Shown here in pieces: positions 1-6,428 of a stretch of DNA of 13,589 nt. Where the stretch lies: contig CAYJDA010000045.1 of the NCBI GenBank assembly GCA_964368815.1, positions 1 through 13,589 of the forward strand, read 5' to 3'. The stretch is from CAYJBH01 sp964368815 (GTDB taxonomy: Bacteria > Bacillota > Clostridia > Oscillospirales > Ruminococcaceae). The position numbers and the translations under genes were made by a program. The notes beneath the pieces are model-generated. The model saw only the letters and a program-made list of their open reading frames with translations. It was not told the origin of the DNA and did no database searches. Positions within the stretch are counted from its first letter, which is position 1. Each line of letters begins with the position of its first letter.

Positions 1-845
1 GCTCCTGTGCGTTTCATTCTGTATGCCATAGAGGAAACAGATATAAAGTGGTTAGGCTTGTAATAAAATTTTTTGCTTTTTTGCAACATACGGCAGAGCA
101 AAACGGAACCTGAGATGAAAATTAGATATGTGCCCACTACCACAAGCATAACCGCAACAAAAAATAGTTGTATAGCCGCTAATGGGTTGTGTGCTGTAAT
201 AGAAATATAGTATGCTACACATAGTGCGACTACTCCTAAAAGCCCCAAAAGCCAGTTAGCCTTAGGCGGTTTTTCGCAGAGGTTTTCACTTTTTAATAGC
301 TCTATCGGTCTTTTTAGTCGTATCGTTAAAAGTGATTTTACTAAAATAAAGCATGAAATTACTACAAACGCAATTACAGTAAAAAAGATATTTTGAAAAT
401 CAAAATCAAAGCTATAAATAACATTATCTTTTGTTATTCGCATTAATAAAAGCTCAAAAAGTTTGTAAAACAGAACTCCACAAATAAGCCCTATAACATG
501 AGATGTAGAGGTGGTAAAAAAGCTCTCCCAAGTAAGAATGTGTGAAATGTTTCGTTTATTCATGCCTAAAATATTGTAGAGTGCATATTCCTTGTTGCGC
601 ATTTTACTTAAAAATGAATTCGTGTATAATAAAAATATGGCAGAAAAGAAGAATATAAACGGTACGCCCATCGATAAAATCATAACTATAGAATCGCCTG
701 CTCCGGAGGATAAAATTTGCTCAGATGTTGCCATGCTCAATATGATATAAAACATCATTATCCAAAGTGCACTCGTTAAAATATAAGGTATATAAAGTTT
801 GTTATTAACCTTTATACTGTTAATTGCTATTTTGGGATAAAACAT
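1..845 (-). CDS. Bce-type ABC transporter permease (FtsX family), C-terminus beyond window
   Basis: This is the membrane subunit of a peptide-detoxification ABC transporter and pairs with the ATPase gene upstream. The reading frame stays open from the ATG at 845 to the window edge, giving 281 residues; the C-terminal part is missing. The start overlaps the ATPase stop codon as TAATG, which implies translational coupling. Hydrophobic segments lie near residues 20-38, 52-75, 112-132, 151-173, 198-216 and 224-250. The segment RNKEYALYNILGMNKR (residues 83-98) and the RPIELLKSE motif (179-187) resemble what is conserved in BceB/VraG-like permeases. In that family the sensor kinase is activated by direct contact with the permease, and a large extracellular domain follows in the part not seen here. 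The family assignment is strong. The exact substrate (bacitracin, lantibiotic, defensin or other) cannot be read from the sequence. Confidence 0.9.
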   Translation of the reverse strand, partial: MFYPKIAINSIKVNNKLYIPYILTSALWIMMFYIILSMATSEQILSSGAGDSIVMILSMGVPFIFFFSAIFLLYTNSFLSKMRNKEYALYNILGMNKRNISHILTWESFFTTSTSHVIGLICGVLFYKLFELLLMRITKDNVIYSFDFDFQNIFFTVIAFVVISCFILVKSLLTIRLKRPIELLKSENLCEKPPKANWLLGLLGVVALCVAYYISITAHNPLAAIQLFFVAVMLVVVGTYLIFISGSVLLCRMLQKSKKFYYKPNHFISVSSMAYRMKRTG

Positions 846-1606
846 TATTTCAGCCCTCCTTTTGACAGAAGGGTGAGTGTGTCAGTAATCTTTTGGTGGA
901 ATTCCTCGTTTGAGCGTTCGCCTTTAAATATTTGGTGAAACACCTCGCCATCCTTGATAAAAAGCACGCAGTTTGCGTTGCTTGCCGCTTTTGTAGAGTG
1001 TGTAACCATCAATATTGTCTGTCCTTTTTTATTTATGTCAGACAGTAGGCGCAATAATTCGTCTGAAGATTTTGAATCGAGCGCTCCTGTTGGTTCATCC
1101 GCAAGAATAAGTTTTGGATTTGTTATCAAAGCTCTGGCAATTGCGGCTCGCTGTTTTTGTCCGCCCGACACCTCGTAAGGATACTTGTTTAGTAGGTCGG
1201 TTATGCCGAGGTCTTTGGCAATAGGCAAAATTCGCTTTTCCATTTCCGTGTAAGACCTACCGGCGAGCACTAACGGTAAAAATATATTGTCTTTTAAATT
1301 AAAGGTATCAAGTAAATTAAAATCTTGAAAAACAAAGCCGAGATTTTCGCGTCTAAATGTGGAAAGATTGGCTTCTTTTATTTTTGTAATGTCGTTATTT
1401 TCCAATAAAACAGTGCCGTTTGTAGGCCTATCCAGTCCGGCTAAAATGTTTAATAGTGTTGTTTTACCACTGCCCGATTCGCCCATAATTGCCATATACT
1501 CGCCACGCAAAACGTTAAAATTTACATTTTTTAGTGCCTGCACCTTGTTTGTGCCAAGACGTGATGTGTAAATCTTTTGAAGTGAGTTAATTTGTAAAAT
1601 ATTCAT
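845..1606 (-). CDS. Bce-type ABC transporter ATP-binding protein
   Basis: ATPase subunit of an antimicrobial-peptide resistance transporter of the MacB/LolD/BceA class, 253 residues. The start is placed at 1606 (MNILQINSL) because AAGGAGA lies 7 nt upstream; an in-frame ATG at 1657 adds 17 residues but has no such site. Visible motifs are Walker A GESGSGKT at residues 42-49, Q-loop Q94, signature VSGGQ at 146-150, Walker B LILADEP at 166-172 and switch H203, so it should be catalytically complete. It is followed with a 1-nt overlap by the FtsX permease and preceded by a 111-bp intergenic region holding a palindromic operator and a promoter. Family knowledge says such pairs recognise cell-wall-targeting peptides or their lipid complexes at the membrane. 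The nearest alternative, a LolD/MacB export ATPase, is less likely given the adjacent two-component system. Confidence 0.92.
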   Translation of the reverse strand: MNILQINSLQKIYTSRLGTNKVQALKNVNFNVLRGEYMAIMGESGSGKTTLLNILAGLDRPTNGTVLLENNDITKIKEANLSTFRRENLGFVFQDFNLLDTFNLKDNIFLPLVLAGRSYTEMEKRILPIAKDLGITDLLNKYPYEVSGGQKQRAAIARALITNPKLILADEPTGALDSKSSDELLRLLSDINKKGQTILMVTHSTKAASNANCVLFIKDGEVFHQIFKGERSNEEFHQKITDTLTLLSKGGLK

Positions 1607-1637
1607 CGTTATTTCTCCTTGTTTTAGCTCTATAATG

Positions 1638-1667
1638 ATGATATCAAATTGAACCACCTGTTTTCCA
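1638..1667 (-). promoter_or_regulatory. Probable promoter of the Bce-like transporter genes
   Basis: On the minus strand TGGAAA (1662-1667, 4/6 to the -35 consensus) is separated by 18 nt from TATCAT (1638-1643, 5/6 to the -10 consensus). It lies between the palindromic operator and the ATPase ribosome binding site. A weak -35 is what one expects of an activator-dependent promoter. The assignment is by eye only. Confidence 0.45.
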
Positions 1668-1697
1668 TTGATTTGACTTACATTTTACATATATATT

Positions 1698-1713
1698 CTT
1701 ACATTTTTGTAAG
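1698..1713. promoter_or_regulatory. Palindromic operator matching the Bce-type response regulator consensus
   Basis: The sequence CTTACA-TTTT-TGTAAG is a perfect 16-bp palindrome. It matches TNACA-N4-TGTAA, the consensus reported for BceR-like regulators of Firmicutes. It begins 5 bp past the kinase stop codon and lies 30 bp upstream of the putative -35 of the transporter genes. Two further TGTAA half-sites on the minus strand (about 1678-1690) follow it towards the promoter. I infer that the response regulator encoded at 2680-3351 binds here. Confidence 0.7.
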
Positions 1714-1717
1714 GTAT

Positions 1718-2683
1718 CTAAAAAGCTATTTTAATGGTAGTTCCTTTTCCAGGCTCTGATGCAGCGGTTATGCTTAAATTTAGCTTATCGCAAACTGTTT
1801 TGCATAAATACAGACCTATGCCGCTGGATTTTTTATATATGCGTCCGATGTTGCCAGTGTAGCCGTTTTCAAATATTCTCGGCAAATCTTGTGCGGTAAT
1901 TCCTATTCCGCTGTCTTCAATACACAAAGAGCCCTCACTGCTCAGATATATTTTGATATATCCTTTTTGTGTGTATTTAAGCGCATTAGAGATAATTTGT
2001 TCTAATAAAAATAAAAACCATTTTTCGTCTATTACGACTTCTTTATCTAAAGGTTCATAAATAAGTTCTAACTTTTTTTCTATAAATTCGGTGCTAAAAC
2101 TTTTTACTGCTTGTTTTATCAAATTATCAAGGCTACACGAAACAAAAAGATAGTCTGTATTATCAGAATTAATACGCAGATAAACCATAACCATCTGCAC
2201 ATATCGCTCTATTTTTGAAAGGTCTGTGCTGAGCTTTCTTGATAATGCGCTGTCCTCATTTTGTAGCAGTAATCGCATGGAGGCAATGGGCGTTTTTATC
2301 TGGTGAACCCAGACAGTATAATACTGTATTGTGTCTTTTAGCCGTGAATTGAAATCGTCATGCGCATTGCTCTTTTGTTTTATAAGTGTGTTTATAATAT
2401 TAATGAAAGATTGTTCTTTATACGAACATGATTTAATCGATAATTCAGTTAAAATATCGATATTTTGCTTAGTAAGCACAAGTTCATCATGCCTTTGTTT
2501 ATAGTGGCGAAAGCTTATTGCTGCAAAAACAAGTTGTATGAAAAAGCACACAATAAACGGATAGAACACCGCCGTAAGCGGCAGACGATAAAGGTAAAAT
2601 GAAATCGAAAAAAATATAGCTATCAATAAATTCACAGCGACAATACTGCGCTTTTCTTTTATAAAGTTAATAAATAGACTCAT
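1718..2683 (-). CDS. Intramembrane-sensing histidine kinase, BceS-like
   Basis: Sensor kinase of the peptide-resistance module, 321 residues. Two hydrophobic segments near residues 13-31 and 36-57 are joined by only a few residues, so there is almost no extracellular sensing domain. This is the hallmark of BceS-type kinases, which read the state of the partner permease rather than a free ligand. The phosphoacceptor is H127 in HQIKTPIAS. The ATPase domain shows the N box (N233 in EQIISNALKYT), G1 DSGIGI at 257-262, G2 SSGIGLYL at 286-293 and a closing GTT. The start overlaps the response regulator stop as ATGA, so the two are translationally coupled. No feature suggests inactivation. Confidence in kinase class is high; the partner relation rests on gene order. 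Confidence 0.93.
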   Translation of the reverse strand: MSLFINFIKEKRSIVAVNLLIAIFFSISFYLYRLPLTAVFYPFIVCFFIQLVFAAISFRHYKQRHDELVLTKQNIDILTELSIKSCSYKEQSFINIINTLIKQKSNAHDDFNSRLKDTIQYYTVWVHQIKTPIASMRLLLQNEDSALSRKLSTDLSKIERYVQMVMVYLRINSDNTDYLFVSCSLDNLIKQAVKSFSTEFIEKKLELIYEPLDKEVVIDEKWFLFLLEQIISNALKYTQKGYIKIYLSSEGSLCIEDSGIGITAQDLPRIFENGYTGNIGRIYKKSSGIGLYLCKTVCDKLNLSITAASEPGKGTTIKIAF

Positions 2684-3351
2684 TCTACAATATACCCCGA
2701 TCCGACTTTTGTGGTTATAAAACCGCTAAGTCCTATTGTGTTCAGCTTATTTCTTATCCTGTTTATGTTGACGGTTAATGTGTTGTCGTCTACAAAGCTG
2801 TCTGTTTGCCAAAGGCTTTCCATAAGTTTTTCTCGGCTTACGATTTTCTTTTTGTTTTGAATAAGCGTTATTAATATTTTGTGCTCATTTTTTGTCAATT
2901 CTAATTTGTGTTCACCATAAACAAGGGATAAATCATTGATGTTTAAAAATACATTTTTATGTTGCAACACGGCTGTGTCGGCCGCAAAATCGTAAGACCT
3001 ACGCAAAAGTGCTCTTACCTTAGCCATAAGTACCTCGGTATCAAACGGCTTTGCAATAAAATCATCTGCACCAAGACTAATAGCCATTACAATGTTCATG
3101 TTATCACAGGCAGAGGATATAAAAAGAATTGGTACAGTACTTATTCTTCTAATCTGCTCACACCAATGGTAACCGCTGAAAAAGGGAAGGGATATGTCCA
3201 TTAACACAAGATGGGGTTTTTCATTCAAGAAAAAAGTCAAAACATCTTTAAAATCTTCAACACAAAATGCCGAAAATCCCCAGCTCTCTAATTGTTGCTT
3301 CATCAAAGAAGCTATGCCTGTGTCATCCTCTACAACCATTATTTTATACAT
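2680..3351 (-). CDS. OmpR-family response regulator, BceR-like
   Basis: DNA-binding response regulator of 223 residues. The receiver domain (about 1-118) carries the acidic pair D9/D10, phosphoacceptor D52 in LVLMDISLP, the S79/S80 switch position and K101 in AKPF. A winged-helix OmpR-type domain occupies about 133-222 and ends in KVGSGYIVE. AAAGGA lies 7 nt before the ATG. It is the first gene of the module, with a 4-nt overlap to the kinase. By family knowledge the phosphorylated form activates the adjacent transporter genes, and the palindrome at 1698-1713 is the obvious target. A possible weak minus-strand promoter (-10 TAGAAT at 3393-3398) precedes it, but I see no good -35. No comparable operator lies upstream of this gene, so the two-component pair may be expressed constitutively. 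Confidence 0.93.
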   Translation of the reverse strand: MYKIMVVEDDTGIASLMKQQLESWGFSAFCVEDFKDVLTFFLNEKPHLVLMDISLPFFSGYHWCEQIRRISTVPILFISSACDNMNIVMAISLGADDFIAKPFDTEVLMAKVRALLRRSYDFAADTAVLQHKNVFLNINDLSLVYGEHKLELTKNEHKILITLIQNKKKIVSREKLMESLWQTDSFVDDNTLTVNINRIRNKLNTIGLSGFITTKVGSGYIVE

Positions 3352-3590
3352 AAAAAAGTCCTTTTGATTTGACGAGAAAAATTAATAATTCTATTCTAAC
3401 ACAAATTTAGAAAAAATAACATAAAAATTACTTACGGCTAATGTCTTTCAACCCGAGTGAAAATTTATATTTACTCGCGAATATCTACACCAGCAATGGA
3501 TGGTTTTCAAAATCAATGCATGCACAAGGCACGGGGATGGCTGAGTTTATCGCTGATATGATAAATAAAATTGCGAGAGAAATGTATGAA

Positions 3591-3619
3591 GCCGAGCACG
3601 GGATTATTCCCGGCTCGGC
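3591..3619. other. Strong GC-rich hairpin of unknown role
   Basis: GCCGAGC pairs perfectly with GCTCGGC, and after one bulged A the inner CGGG pairs with CCCG around an ATTATT loop, giving 11 bp in all. Neither strand shows a following T run, so it is not an obvious terminator. It stands out against the AT-rich surroundings. Confidence 0.5.
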
Positions 3620-3644
3620 CTTAACAAGTGATGAAAAACAAAAA

Positions 3645-3673
3645 TTCGAGGAAAACTGTGTGTTTACCTCGAA
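3645..3673 (-). terminator. Intrinsic terminator next to the displaced tRNA-Ser 3' end
   Basis: Read on the minus strand, the hairpin has TTCGAGG pairing with CCTCGAA, then one mismatch and four more pairs around an ACACA loop. It is followed at once by TTTTTGTTTTT. It begins 6 nt after the CCA of the duplicated tRNA 3' end at 3680-3704. I infer that it was once the terminator of a tRNA-Ser gene ending there. Confidence 0.65.
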
Positions 3674-3679
3674 CAGATG

Positions 3680-3699
3680 TGGCGGAGAGAGAGGGATTC
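3680..3699 (-). repeat. Duplicate of the tRNA-Ser 3' end (candidate attachment-site scar, copy 1)
   Basis: These 20 bp are identical to 3785-3804, the 3' end of the functional tRNA including CCA, in the same orientation and 105 bp apart. Similarity continues for five more bases after a single inserted base at 3700, so the copy covers part of the T loop, the T arm and the acceptor strand. Upstream of that no tRNA body can be folded. A displaced 3' end is what integration of an element into a tRNA gene leaves behind. A decayed tandem tRNA gene is the alternative. Confidence 0.65.
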
Positions 3700-3734
3700 T
3701 GAACCAAAAGGGTTCGTCTGTCCTGCTCCCCAAA

Positions 3735-3785
3735 AAGAAACACACCACATCCCTCGCTAATAGCTCGGAATATGGTGTATTTCTT
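3735..3785 (-). terminator. Probable terminator of tRNA-Ser
   Basis: Arms 3735-3747 and 3773-3785 are complementary at 12 of 13 positions. On the minus strand the hairpin starts at the last base of the tRNA CCA and is followed by a T-rich tail (TTTCTTTTT). The 25-nt apical part can form further short pairings (GCT/AGC). It would end the tRNA transcript; the A-rich ascending arm also allows a weak bidirectional function. Confidence 0.5.
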
Positions 3786-3876
3786 GGCGGAGAGAGAGGG
3801 ATTCGAACCCTCGTCAGGGTATTAGCCTGAACACGATTTCCAATCGTGCGCCTTAGACCAACTCAGCCATCTCTCC
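3785..3876 (-). tRNA. tRNA-Ser (anticodon GGA)
   Basis: The minus strand folds into a class II tRNA. The seven-base acceptor stem (GGAGAGA with TCTCTCC) is perfect, the discriminator is G and CCA is encoded. The D arm reads GGCTGAGTTGGTCTAAGG. The anticodon stem is CACGA/TCGTG with loop TTGGAAA, placing anticodon GGA at complement 3839-3841, which reads UCC and UCU. The long variable arm (around CAGG/CCTG) is typical of serine tRNAs and the T arm contains GGTTCGAATCC. It stands alone, with its own promoter 40 to 70 bp upstream and a hairpin directly downstream. Its 3' end is duplicated at 3680-3699. Confidence 0.97.
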
Positions 3877-3923
3877 AAGCTCAAAATTGCTTATCTTTGA
3901 TTTGCTTTTTTGACTGCTATGTT

Positions 3924-3952
3924 ATTATACAATACAATTAAGTAAAAATCAA
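3924..3952 (-). promoter_or_regulatory. Promoter of tRNA-Ser
   Basis: On the minus strand TTGATT (3947-3952) and a perfect TATAAT (3924-3929) are 17 nt apart. The expected start is about 40 nt before the tRNA 5' end. It lies just after the stop codon of the amino acid transporter operon, so the tRNA has its own promoter despite sharing the strand. I see no convincing GC-containing terminator for that operon between 3953 and 3974. Confidence 0.8.
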
Positions 3953-3974
3953 GCTTTTTTTATTATTGGAGTTC

Positions 3975-4754
3975 TTAATTTATTCGTGCTAAAAATTGAC
4001 GTGTTCTTTCTTGTTTTGGGTTTTCAATAACATCGGTTGCATTTCCTTTTTCTACTATTAGTCCGTCATCCATAAAAATAATATCGTCGGCAACTTCTTT
4101 TGCAAAGTTCATTTCATGTGTTACGATTATCATAGTTGTATGTTTTTCAGACAATGCTTTTATTACCTTTAACACTTCGCCGGTAAGCTCAGGGTCGAGT
4201 GCAGAGGTTGGCTCATCAAAACATAGTATATCAGGGTTTAATGCAAGCGCTCTTGCTATAGCAACGCGTTGTTGTTGACCTCCCGATAGCTGATGTGGGT
4301 AGTTGTTTAGCTTATCCGACAAACCCATCTGTTCTAAAAGGTTTGCCGAGTGTTTCTCGATGTTTAGTAGTAGTGTTTTACGAATGTCACGATTTTCATT
4401 ATTTTGCTTAATAAGCAGTTGTTGAGCAAGCATAACATTTTCTAAGGCTGTGTATTGTGGAAATAGATTAAATGATTGGAAAACTAATCCGAAATGTAAT
4501 CTTTTTTTTCTAATTTCCGATTCGCTTTTTGCTTGCTTGTCATTGCCATTAAATAGTAATTCAGAATTAACGCTAAAGCTACCTTTGTCGGCTGTTTCTA
4601 AAAAATTAAGACATCTTAAAAGGGTTGTTTTTCCGGAACCGGACGAGCCGATTATTGCTAAGGCTTTACCTTTTTCCAGCGTAAAACTAATATCCTTTAA
4701 AACTTTAACAGACCCAAATGATTTTTCTAAATTGTTCACTTGTAAAACCGACAT
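3975..4754 (-). CDS. Polar amino acid ABC transporter ATP-binding protein (GlnQ-like)
   Basis: ATPase that powers uptake of an amino acid through the permease encoded just upstream, 259 residues. Motifs are Walker A GSSGSGKT at 36-43, Q-loop Q93, signature LSGGQ at 156-160, Walker B ILCFDEP at 176-182, D-loop SALDPE and switch H213. The phrases FNLFPQ, LSGGQQQRVAIARALALNPD and IVTHEM are typical of the GlnQ/HisP/ArtP group. The segment 61-85 is somewhat longer and more charged than in short members of the group. TAGGAG sits 6 nt before the ATG, and its TAG is the stop codon of the permease gene; the spacing between the two genes is 9 bp. It is the last gene of the operon. The exact substrate cannot be told from the ATPase. 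Confidence 0.95.
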   Translation of the reverse strand: MSVLQVNNLEKSFGSVKVLKDISFTLEKGKALAIIGSSGSGKTTLLRCLNFLETADKGSFSVNSELLFNGNDKQAKSESEIRKKRLHFGLVFQSFNLFPQYTALENVMLAQQLLIKQNNENRDIRKTLLLNIEKHSANLLEQMGLSDKLNNYPHQLSGGQQQRVAIARALALNPDILCFDEPTSALDPELTGEVLKVIKALSEKHTTMIIVTHEMNFAKEVADDIIFMDDGLIVEKGNATDVIENPKQERTRQFLARIN

Positions 4755-4763
4755 TTAACACTC

Positions 4764-5474
4764 CTATATTTTAAAATAATCAAGTTTTTTTTCTATTTTA
4801 GAAAAAAGTATAGTTAATAATCCAACAAACAACAAAAAGTATATTCCGGTAGAGAAGAGAGGCCATATGATTCCTGAAGCGGCATATTCTCTTGCTGTCA
4901 TAAGAATCTCAACATTAGAAATATAATTTGCAAGTGCAGTATCTTTCACTAAGGTGATAACTTCGTTTCCCATAGGCGGCATTATTCTTTTAAAAAGTTG
5001 AACAAGTTTAACCTTGAAGAAGATTTGTATAGGACTCATTCCAAGAACCTGAGCCGCTTCGGTCTGGCCCTTGGGAATACCTTCAAGCCCGCCACGGTAA
5101 ACTTCAGAAAAATAGCAGGCATAATTAATACTAAAAGCTACAACAGCGGCGGTCAACCGTCCGGCACTGCCGGGTGGCCAGGGAGAATGAAACCCTAAAA
5201 GTCCCGGACCTAAATATATTATTAATATTTGGAGAAGTAGGGGAGTACCTCTGATTATCCATACGAAGAACCGAACTATTGAACTTATAGGTTTAATAGA
5301 AACGCGTTTATTATTCATTTTAAACGAACATAACGACCAACCATTCATTGAACCAAAGGTAACAACAAAACCAAGCGGAATAGCAAAAATCAATGTGAAG
5401 GCAAAAAGCTCCACATTGATTAGAAAACCTTCACTCAATCGAATAAAAACAGCCAAGACTTCATTAATTGACAT
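4764..5474 (-). CDS. Polar amino acid ABC transporter permease (HisM/GlnP type)
   Basis: Membrane subunit of the amino acid importer, 236 residues from the ATG at 5474. GGAG lies 10 nt before this ATG; a GTG at 5480 is an alternative start only 4 nt from the same site. Hydrophobic segments lie at the N terminus, around the IIRGTPLLLQILIIYLGPGL motif, around AAVVAFSINYACYFSEVYRG and at the C terminus. The coupling-loop (EAA) sequence is EAAQVLGMSPIQIFFKVKLV, where the ATPase docks. EVYRGGLEGIPKGQTEAA and LVKDTALA are hallmarks of the His/Glu/Gln/Arg permease family. Between segments one and two is an unusual insert, about 45-65, carrying several Lys and Asn residues. Such permeases often act as homodimers when, as here, the operon has one permease gene. 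Confidence 0.93.
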   Translation of the reverse strand: MSINEVLAVFIRLSEGFLINVELFAFTLIFAIPLGFVVTFGSMNGWSLCSFKMNNKRVSIKPISSIVRFFVWIIRGTPLLLQILIIYLGPGLLGFHSPWPPGSAGRLTAAVVAFSINYACYFSEVYRGGLEGIPKGQTEAAQVLGMSPIQIFFKVKLVQLFKRIMPPMGNEVITLVKDTALANYISNVEILMTAREYAASGIIWPLFSTGIYFLLFVGLLTILFSKIEKKLDYFKI

Positions 5475-5501
5475 CTGCACTATACTCCGTTAAAGGTGTG
5501 A

Positions 5502-6278
5502 TTACTCCGCAAGTTCGAGGTTGTATTTTTCGGCAAGTGTTTGCATGGTTCCATCGCTTACTAGCTCTGCAAATATTTCGTTTACTTCATCTCGAATATC
5601 TGAACCCTTTCTAAATGCTACACCATAATTTTCTTCGGCAAGATAGTCAACTATCTCAAGATCAGAATAATCGGTGCCTTCACCAACCATGGCGTTTGCT
5701 AGGGTCATATCTAAGATGGCTGCATCTGCGGTTCCGGCTTTTACTTCAAGTAAGCAATCGGTTTGAACAGATTTACCAACATATTCTGCCTGTGCTAAGT
5801 TGGTTTCGGTTTCAACCTGAGTTTCACCGGCGGAGCCAACTTCAGCAACAACAGTCTTTCCTATAAGAGAAGCTGTATCCTGATATTCAGTGCCTGATTT
5901 TACTACAATAACCTGAGCATTTTTAACATATGGATCGGTACAAGCCATATTTGCCATACGATCTTCATCTAATGTCATTCCATTCCAGATGCAGTCGATA
6001 CTCATTCCGGCAAGTTCAGTTTCCTTTGTATCCCAGTTGATAAGTACAAACTCAACATCAACGCCAAGCTTCTCAGCAACAATTTTAGTTAATTCAGTAT
6101 CAAATCCGGTAAACTCACCATTTTCATCGGTGTAGTTCATGGGTTCGTACACGGTATAACCAACAATAAGTTCACCTTTGTCCTGTACATACTGTAAATC
6201 ACTTTCACTACTCTGGGTACATGAAGTAGCCGTTAATAGAAGCAGAAACGATAAAAGCATTGTAAGTGTTTTTTTCAT
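5502..6278 (-). CDS. Amino acid ABC transporter substrate-binding lipoprotein
   Basis: Extracytoplasmic receptor of the importer, 258 residues. The start at 6278 (MKKTLTMLLS) gives a proper lipoprotein signal peptide with lipobox ATSC and lipidated Cys at residue 20, with AAAGG about 11 nt upstream. An in-frame ATG at 6290 overlaps that ribosome binding site and is less likely. The mature part is a periplasmic-binding-protein type II fold: GELIVGYTVYEPMNYTDENG, then GFDTELTKIVAEKLGVDVEF, MTLDEDRMANMACTDPY with the Arg that usually holds the substrate carboxylate, and a late Asp in AAILDMTLA that usually binds the amino group. These support a free amino acid as ligand; which one (cystine, glutamine or another polar residue) is not clear. 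It is the first gene of a three-gene operon, 27 bp before the permease start. Confidence 0.94.
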   Translation of the reverse strand: MKKTLTMLLSFLLLLTATSCTQSSESDLQYVQDKGELIVGYTVYEPMNYTDENGEFTGFDTELTKIVAEKLGVDVEFVLINWDTKETELAGMSIDCIWNGMTLDEDRMANMACTDPYVKNAQVIVVKSGTEYQDTASLIGKTVVAEVGSAGETQVETETNLAQAEYVGKSVQTDCLLEVKAGTADAAILDMTLANAMVGEGTDYSDLEIVDYLAEENYGVAFRKGSDIRDEVNEIFAELVSDGTMQTLAEKYNLELAE

Positions 6279-6322
6279 AATCTTAGTCATCCTTTCTTAA
6301 ATATAAACAATTCAACTATTTG

Positions 6323-6351
6323 ATTTTATCATGAATTTAATATAAAGTAAA
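6323..6351 (-). promoter_or_regulatory. Promoter of the amino acid transporter operon
   Basis: On the minus strand TTTACT (6346-6351, 4/6) and TAAAAT (6323-6328, 5/6) are 17 nt apart. The predicted start falls about 40 nt before the binding-protein ATG. The leader is too short for a riboswitch and shows no clear hairpin. Confidence 0.6.
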
Positions 6352-6380
6352 TAAAAAAATAATAATAATTTGTATATAAA

Positions 6381-6420
6381 AAATAAACCGTGACGGTAAA
6401 TATGCCATCACGGTTTATTT
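6381..6420 (-). terminator. Intrinsic terminator after the acidic lipoprotein gene
   Basis: Two perfectly complementary 13-bp arms (6381-6393 and 6408-6420, AAATAAACCGTGA with TCACGGTTTATTT) flank a short loop. On the minus strand the tail continues the T run (TTTATTTTTTATA). It begins 8 bp after the stop codon of the acidic lipoprotein gene and insulates it from the transporter promoter. A T run on the plus side would let it work in both directions. Confidence 0.88.
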
Positions 6421-6428
6421 TTTGGGAA

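Larger units (their letters stand above)
3441..3700 (+). pseudogene. Doubtful ORF or gene relic beside tRNA-Ser
   Basis: A plus-strand frame opens at the ATG at 3441 and stays open to 3830. Its first 80 or so residues have protein-like composition, for example a helical stretch EFIADMINKIAREMYEAEHG, and its codon use is not absurd. No ribosome binding site or promoter precedes the ATG. The frame then runs through a copy of the tRNA 3' end and antisense into tRNA-Ser itself, giving GGERGI twice; that string is a familiar translation artefact of tRNA-Ser. I therefore mark only the part before the tRNA-derived sequence, as a possible relic. I do not recognise a family. It may equally be non-coding, since strong hairpins lie inside it (3591-3619, 3645-3673). 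Confidence 0.2.

Noticed and set aside
3485..3748. 87-residue minus-strand ORF
   Set aside because: It reads through the tRNA-derived copy and two terminator-like hairpins, with no ribosome binding site.
3441..3830. A 129-residue plus-strand ORF taken as a complete gene
   Set aside because: Its last third is antisense tRNA-Ser and the duplicated tRNA end (GGERGI twice), a common translation artefact, and no ribosome binding site precedes it. Only the first part is kept, as a doubtful relic.
3953..3974. Terminator of the amino acid transporter operon at the A/T run
   Set aside because: Only a short AAGCTT palindrome with A and T runs is present, which is too weak to call.
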